A stretch of DNA of 9,132 nucleotides from an uncultured Clostridia bacterium (GTDB lineage: Bacteria > Bacillota > Clostridia > TANB77 > CAG-508): assembly GCA_947631315.1 (NCBI GenBank), contig CANRLA010000054.1:1-9132 (forward strand), written 5' to 3'. Positions 5,681 to 9,132 of the stretch are shown here, in pieces. The notes below the pieces were generated by a model. It was not told the origin of the DNA. It did no database searches and saw nothing but the letters and a program-made list of their open reading frames with translations. The translations under genes and the position numbers were made by a program. Numbering within the stretch: the first letter of the stretch is position 1; the number at the start of each line of letters is the position of its first letter.

Positions 5681-7744
5681 CTATTTATACTTTATTTTTA
5701 AATAGCCAATTTCATTTTTTTCCATATTTTTTATTGTTTCTAATACATTACTGCTTACAACTTCAGTAATATGTCCACCATTTGTGTATTCATGATATGG
5801 AGCCTCTGCTTTGATTTTCTTTTCTTCATTATCTTCATCTGTCAACTCAAAAGATTTAGAATACATCTTTTTATCCGTAACTCCTTCTACTTTTCCAAAT
5901 ATTACTCTGTCAAATTCCATGAAATCTTTTGCAGTTTCTTCATTATAGTCACCTGCAAGAATAAAGTTTAAATTATACTTTTTTGAATATTCATCTACTT
6001 TTTCTTTCATTTTTGATATTATTTTAATACCTAGTTCTTGCGATTTTTTATCCCTATGATTTTTTCCACTTAGTGCAATTAAACATTCATTTAACCCAAT
6101 AAAAGATATTTTCATGCTCCCTTGCTTTAATACTTTTCTTACTTTATCATCTAATTTTAGTTTTTCCGAATCTATCCATACATTTTCTGTCATAAGAAAT
6201 GGAAAATTAGCAACCTTTTTATTTCCCTGAATTTCTACTCTTTCTAATAGCTGGTCTTTTATTAGTTCTAGCTTTTCTTCAAGTTCTTCAAAAAATTCAT
6301 CTAAATTATCTCTATGTTTTAGTGCTATTCTTGGAAGATTTATTGTTGTAGAAGAGAGTGTTCCTCTACCTGAGCTTATTTGCTTATCTTCATCTACAAC
6401 GTTATCTATTACTCTTGAACCATCTTGCAAGTATGCTACTTCTGTATCAAAATCACCTTCTTTAAAGAATGCACTATTAAAAACTGCATCTAAATTTGAA
6501 AATGTTATTTTTTTATTTTTTTCAACTAAGCTCATCGCTATTTTTAATAAATCATAATTTGGACTTTCCTCTTCATAATTTATTCCGCTTTTTACTTTAA
6601 ATACCACTACAGGAGATATTGCTTCTTTGTTTTCTCCAACACCTTCTCCTATTGCTGAAAGAAAATTTTTTGTAATCATTCTGCCTTCTGCTGATATATC
6701 AGTTCCTAGATTTATAGTTGTTAAACTTGAACTGCAGATACTATTAAGATTATGTACAAAAGCTTCCATTGCTTGATAAGTTAATTTGTTTGTTTTTTCC
6801 AATGCTTTATTATAGACTATTCTAAACATTCTTTTTAGTTCTTCTGCACCTCTAGTAAATTTATAAAATTCTTCTATATTAAAGTCTATTGTGTTTAATT
6901 TTTCTATTTCTCTTTCTATTCCGTTTATTGCAATAAATTTATCATAGTCTGTATATTCTAATATATCATAGATTGTTTGTCGAAATTCTTTTTTAAATGT
7001 TTTTAATACTCCTGGTGCCATATAATAATCAAATGCTGGTATTCCTTGTTCTCCACTTTGATCTTTTTGGTTTTCAGATAAAATAATAACTGATAACATT
7101 GCGTAAGATAATATATTTTGCGGTTCTCTCATTGAACTATTTTCAGTTGAAAATCCTCCATCAAACAGCTTTTCTAAGTTTATTTGTGAATTTTCTACTG
7201 TTCCCATTGGATAAAATTCAATTTTATTTATATGTATGTCACCATTTTCATGCTCATTTGAAAACTTTTTTTTCATTAAATATGATGTTGTAAATTCACC
7301 TGAAACAGTCATTCCATAAGCTTTTAAAGTTTTTAGAGAATTTTTTGCATCTTGTACTGATTCATTATTTTCCTTTGTATTTAATCCTAATTTTTCTAAT
7401 GCCTTTAAAAATTTATGTTTTCTCTTTTCTTCAAAGAATATTTCTCTAGATTGTGCTCTTTTTTCTCTATACTCTGCAAATGAATTATATACATCTTCAT
7501 ATCCACATTCTTTTAATTCTTGTTCTATTAAATCTTGTATTTCTTCAATCTTAATTCTTTCTTTTCCGAAATCTATTATTTTTTTTATAACTTTATTATA
7601 AACTTTATTTACATCATCTTCGTTATATTTTCCTTCAATACTATCAAATCCTTTTTTTATTGCTATTGCTATTTTCGTTCCATCAAAAGTTACTTTCTTT
7701 CCATCTCTTTTTACTACAATGACATTTGATAATCTTTCTTCCAT
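5681..7744 (-). CDS. NrdD-like protein, probably a catalytically inactive class III ribonucleotide reductase homologue
   Basis: A 687-residue protein. An ATP-cone domain (about 6-97, starting VVKRDGKKVTFDGTKI) precedes a long region clearly matching the anaerobic reductase barrel: GDIHINKIEFY (168-178), GGFSTENSSMREP (196-208), IPAFDYYMAPGVLKTFKKEF (235-254), GRGTLSSTTINLPRIAL (459-475), NKKVANFPFLM (508-518) and APYHEYTNGGHIT (648-660). The catalytic parts are gone. The usual TTTCCQIDL is TVENSQINL (182-190), with N185-S186 where the Cys pair belongs. The usual AYMGCRTRV is AYLQDGSRV (437-445), with D441 for the radical Cys. The HSRAGAQ substrate loop is shortened (about 335-345). The protein ends at GYLKIKYK, just before the CxxC...CxxC site and the RxxGY glycyl-radical segment. 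Only three cysteines remain (80, 337, 554). The frame is intact and has a good GAAGGAG site, so it is not obviously decaying. A regulatory or nucleotide-sensing role is possible. No nrdG lies adjacent. Confidence 0.88.
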   Translation of the reverse strand: MEERLSNVIVVKRDGKKVTFDGTKIAIAIKKGFDSIEGKYNEDDVNKVYNKVIKKIIDFGKERIKIEEIQDLIEQELKECGYEDVYNSFAEYREKRAQSREIFFEEKRKHKFLKALEKLGLNTKENNESVQDAKNSLKTLKAYGMTVSGEFTTSYLMKKKFSNEHENGDIHINKIEFYPMGTVENSQINLEKLFDGGFSTENSSMREPQNILSYAMLSVIILSENQKDQSGEQGIPAFDYYMAPGVLKTFKKEFRQTIYDILEYTDYDKFIAINGIEREIEKLNTIDFNIEEFYKFTRGAEELKRMFRIVYNKALEKTNKLTYQAMEAFVHNLNSICSSSLTTINLGTDISAEGRMITKNFLSAIGEGVGENKEAISPVVVFKVKSGINYEEESPNYDLLKIAMSLVEKNKKITFSNLDAVFNSAFFKEGDFDTEVAYLQDGSRVIDNVVDEDKQISSGRGTLSSTTINLPRIALKHRDNLDEFFEELEEKLELIKDQLLERVEIQGNKKVANFPFLMTENVWIDSEKLKLDDKVRKVLKQGSMKISFIGLNECLIALSGKNHRDKKSQELGIKIISKMKEKVDEYSKKYNLNFILAGDYNEETAKDFMEFDRVIFGKVEGVTDKKMYSKSFELTDEDNEEKKIKAEAPYHEYTNGGHITEVVSSNVLETIKNMEKNEIGYLKIKYK

Positions 7745-7773
7745 TTTTTCTCCTTCAAATTTTTATTTATTTT

Positions 7774-7802
7774 TTTATATCATAAATATATCAAATAATC
7801 AA
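7774..7802 (-). promoter_or_regulatory. Predicted sigma-A promoter of the NrdD-like gene
   Basis: On the minus strand TTGATT (7802-7797) and TATAAA (7779-7774) are 17 nt apart. The predicted start would give a short leader of about 25 nt containing the GAAGGAG ribosome site. No convincing NrdR box was found between here and the divergent promoter. Confidence 0.5.
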
Positions 7803-7844
7803 TTTGAAATTTATTTTAGTTTTTCATTTATTTATTGGAATTTA

Positions 7845-7873
7845 TTGACATTTAATTTTTATAATGTTATAAT
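7845..7873 (+). promoter_or_regulatory. Strong consensus sigma-A promoter for a small RNA
   Basis: TTGACA (7845-7850), a 17-nt spacer and TATAAT (7868-7873) are exact consensus at both boxes with the ideal spacing. It is the best promoter in the window. It points into a short stretch with no gene that ends at an intrinsic terminator about 75 nt further on. Confidence 0.8.
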
Positions 7874-7879
7874 AAATTT

Positions 7880-7947
7880 AGCGTAAGCGTTTTGCGATAA
7901 CCATTCGTAAAATCACTAAACTATGTGGCTCTCTCCACATAGTTTTT
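7880..7947 (+). ncRNA. Predicted small RNA of about 68 nt, unknown family
   Basis: A perfect consensus promoter lies 6 nt upstream, and transcription should stop in the T-run at 7943-7947. Two hairpins are visible. The first is TTTTGCGA (7890-7897) pairing with TCGTAAAA (7905-7912) including one G-U, with loop TAACCAT. The second is the terminator hairpin, whose pyrimidine loop reads CTCTCT. The only ATG, at 7923, would encode eight residues and has no ribosome site, so this is not a peptide gene. I recognise no known riboswitch or sRNA. TCTCTCC (7930-7936) is complementary to the GGAGAGA before murE and its last five bases to the GGAGA before the NrdD-like gene, so a Shine-Dalgarno-pairing role is possible. 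That is inference, because such sites are generic. Confidence 0.6.
7918..7947 (+). terminator. Intrinsic terminator of the small RNA
   Basis: AAACTATGTGG (7918-7928) pairs perfectly with CCACATAGTTT (7935-7945) around the loop CTCTCT, followed by T's to 7947. The predicted 3' end of the antisense group II intron lies 2 nt beyond. Confidence 0.8.
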
Positions 7948-7951
7948 AATC

Positions 7952-7989
7952 GAGTAGAGAATAAATAATTACTTTATTTATTCCCTCTC
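7952..7989 (-). other. Group II intron domain VI with branch-point adenosine
   Basis: On the minus strand AGGGAATAAATAA (7986-7974) pairs with TTATTTATTCTCT (7968-7956), 13 pairs with one G-U, around the loop AGTAA. The stem continues after a single bulged A (complement of 7955) as GAG (7989-7987) with CTC (7954-7952). The bulged A lies seven nucleotides from the predicted 3' end, as expected for lariat branching. Confidence 0.85.
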
Positions 7990-7991
7990 AC

Positions 7992-8023
7992 ACCACCGTA
8001 CGTGCCGTTCGGCATACGGCGGT
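7992..8023 (-). other. Group II intron domain V (catalytic core)
   Basis: A 32-nt hairpin: ACCGCCGTA pairs with TACGGTGGT (one G-U), then a 2-nt CG bulge on the 3' side, then TGCC with GGCA around a GAAC loop. The CGC of the lower stem is the expected catalytic triad. It begins 5 nt after the stop codon of the reverse transcriptase, consistent with an open frame in domain IV. Confidence 0.92.
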
Positions 8024-8028
8024 TCAAT

Positions 8029-9132
8029 TTATATTTCAACATGTACTTTTGCATATTGGTCTGATAGGAATATCAGACCTCTTTTTCTTAGTCTTTCATT
8101 ATTGATTGCAAATTTGAGCCAGTCTGTTTTTGCTACTAACTGATAGCCTTTACCTGTGTGTGCTAGGTTATATGCAATATCTGGTTTTACTCCTAGCTGT
8201 TTTAGTGCTTTCTCTCTTCTTTGTGGTTTCTTCCATTGTTTCCATATTATTACTCTTATTCGTGTTCTTAAATGTTGGTCTATTTCATCTATTGCATTTT
8301 TCATATTTGCTATTCTAAAGTAGTTTACCCAACCTCTTACTAAGTAGTTTATTTGTTTTATTCTATTGTCTAAACTTATACTCCAGTTCCTCTTTGTTAA
8401 TGCTTTTAATTTCCTTTTTAGTTTTTCGTACGCTTTAATGTGTGGCTTTGGTTTCCACTTTCCTTTTGTGTCTTTCCAAAAACTAAAACTCAAATATTTT
8501 GTCTGTGTTGGTCTTGTTACTTTGCTCTTTTCTGCATTTACTTTCAATCCTAATTTCTTTTCAATAAATTTTGTTATTGAACCTAAAACTCGGTTTGCTG
8601 CTTTTTCACTCTTAACCATTATTATACAGTCATCCGCATAGCGAACGAACTGCAAGCCTCGTACCTCTAATTCTTTATCTAGTTCATTCAACATTATATT
8701 TGATAGTAGTGGACTTAGATTTCCTCCTTGCGGCGTTCCTTTCTCGGTTGCTTGTACTACTCCATTTTCCATTACTCCTGCACTTAGATATTTTCTTATC
8801 AAAGATACTACATCTCCGTCCTTTATTGTCCTCATTATGATATTGATTAGTCTATCTTGGTCTACTGTGTCGAAAAACTTTTCTAAGTCTATATCTACTA
8901 TCCATTCATAGCCGTCATTTACATATTCTAACGCTTTTATTACTGCTTGTTCACAACTTCTTTGTGGTCTAAATCCATAACTATTATTGCTGAATTGTTT
9001 TTCAAATATTGGACTTAATATTTGCACCATTGCTTGTTGTATTATTCTGTCAAACACTGTTGGTATTCCTAGATTTCTCATTTTGCCATTTTCTTTTGGT
9101 ATTTGCACTCTTTTTACTGGTTGTGGCTTGTA
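8029..9132 (-). CDS. ltrA: Group II intron reverse transcriptase/maturase, class C, N-terminus beyond window
   Basis: 367 residues are visible. The frame is still open at the window edge (YKPQPVKRVQIPKENGK), so about 60-70 N-terminal residues are probably missing and the GTG at 9108 is internal, not the start. Reverse transcriptase blocks in order (visible numbering): RNLGIPTVFDR (19-29), SYGFRPQRS (51-59), DIDLEKFF (80-87, first catalytic Asp), GTPQGG (132-137) and YADD (165-168, catalytic Asp pair). A maturase (X) region follows, including WSISLDNRIKQINYLVRGW. There is no HNH endonuclease domain at the C-terminus, as in class C enzymes. The protein reverse-transcribes and helps splice its own intron. 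All visible catalytic residues are intact, so it may be active. Confidence 0.93.
   Translation of the reverse strand, partial: YKPQPVKRVQIPKENGKMRNLGIPTVFDRIIQQAMVQILSPIFEKQFSNNSYGFRPQRSCEQAVIKALEYVNDGYEWIVDIDLEKFFDTVDQDRLINIIMRTIKDGDVVSLIRKYLSAGVMENGVVQATEKGTPQGGNLSPLLSNIMLNELDKELEVRGLQFVRYADDCIIMVKSEKAANRVLGSITKFIEKKLGLKVNAEKSKVTRPTQTKYLSFSFWKDTKGKWKPKPHIKAYEKLKRKLKALTKRNWSISLDNRIKQINYLVRGWVNYFRIANMKNAIDEIDQHLRTRIRVIIWKQWKKPQRREKALKQLGVKPDIAYNLAHTGKGYQLVAKTDWLKFAINNERLRKRGLIFLSDQYAKVHVEI

Larger units (their letters stand above)
7949..9132 (-). mobile_element. Group IIC intron, 3' part (5' part beyond the window)
   Basis: A retroelement on the minus strand containing a reverse transcriptase/maturase gene followed by ribozyme domains V and VI. 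The 3' end is placed at 7949, after CTACTCGAT, a common end for this type of intron and the right distance from the domain VI branch-point A. The 3' flank then reads TAAAAACTATGTGG, the reverse complement of the small-RNA terminator. The 5' end, domains I-III and the 5' flank lie past 9132. Class C is inferred from similarity of the protein to GsI-IIC-type reverse transcriptases and the lack of a C-terminal endonuclease domain. This class typically inserts just after terminator hairpins on its own strand; here the visible hairpin is on the 3' side. Confidence 0.88.

Noticed and set aside
5638..5683. NrdD-like gene as a simple frameshift truncation of a normal nrdD
   Set aside because: After the stop no frame encodes the missing C-terminal motifs before the terminator, and the upstream active-site cysteines are also replaced. 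A single late frameshift does not explain it.
7745..7880. NrdR-box operator in front of the NrdD-like gene
   Set aside because: No pair of sites close to the ACACTATATATAGTGT-like consensus was found. AT-rich partial matches only.
7923..7949. Eight-codon open frame (MWLSPHSF) within the small-RNA terminator
   Set aside because: It has no Shine-Dalgarno and consists of the terminator hairpin itself.

Overview
The window looks like a very AT-rich Bacillota genome, most likely an anaerobic clostridial lineage. Supporting signs are AT-rich codon use, purine-rich GGAG Shine-Dalgarno sites, sigma-A type promoters, a clostridial-style MurG start (AGTAGHINP), and a class III (anaerobic) ribonucleotide reductase homologue. 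The species cannot be named from this sequence.

Layout: (1) Positions 1-113 are a GC-rich island (about half G+C against an AT-rich background) with inverted repeats and no convincing gene. (2) Positions 134-5168 are a minus-strand peptidoglycan-precursor and division operon, transcribed murE > mraY > ftsW > murG. murF and murD, commonly interspersed in this cluster, are absent. The two gaps before ftsW and murG carry near-duplicate leaders: a GGAG site followed directly by a hairpin whose stem covaries between the copies. (3) Positions 5169-5399 are a divergent intergenic region with a murE promoter, an 18-bp perfect palindrome, and a weaker promoter for a small plus-strand zinc-ribbon/HTH-like gene (5400-5654). 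(4) Positions 5638-5674 are a bidirectional terminator shared with the convergent minus-strand gene at 5681-7744. That gene encodes a full-looking NrdD homologue that has lost its catalytic cysteines and the whole glycyl-radical domain, so it is probably a pseudoenzyme. (5) Positions 7745-7948 hold the promoter of that gene and, divergently, a strong promoter feeding a predicted ~68-nt small RNA with its own terminator. (6) From 7949 to the window end is the 3' part of a minus-strand group IIC intron: reverse transcriptase/maturase, domain V, domain VI with branch-point A, and the 3' splice end.

How the parts work together: MurE makes the UDP-MurNAc-tripeptide, MraY moves the completed pentapeptide precursor onto undecaprenyl phosphate, MurG adds GlcNAc to make lipid II, and FtsW polymerises lipid II at the septum. 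MurF and MurD must be encoded elsewhere. The best candidates for something undescribed are the catalytically dead NrdD-like protein, the duplicated covarying leader in the ftsW/murG operon, and the small RNA whose terminator directly abuts the intron.
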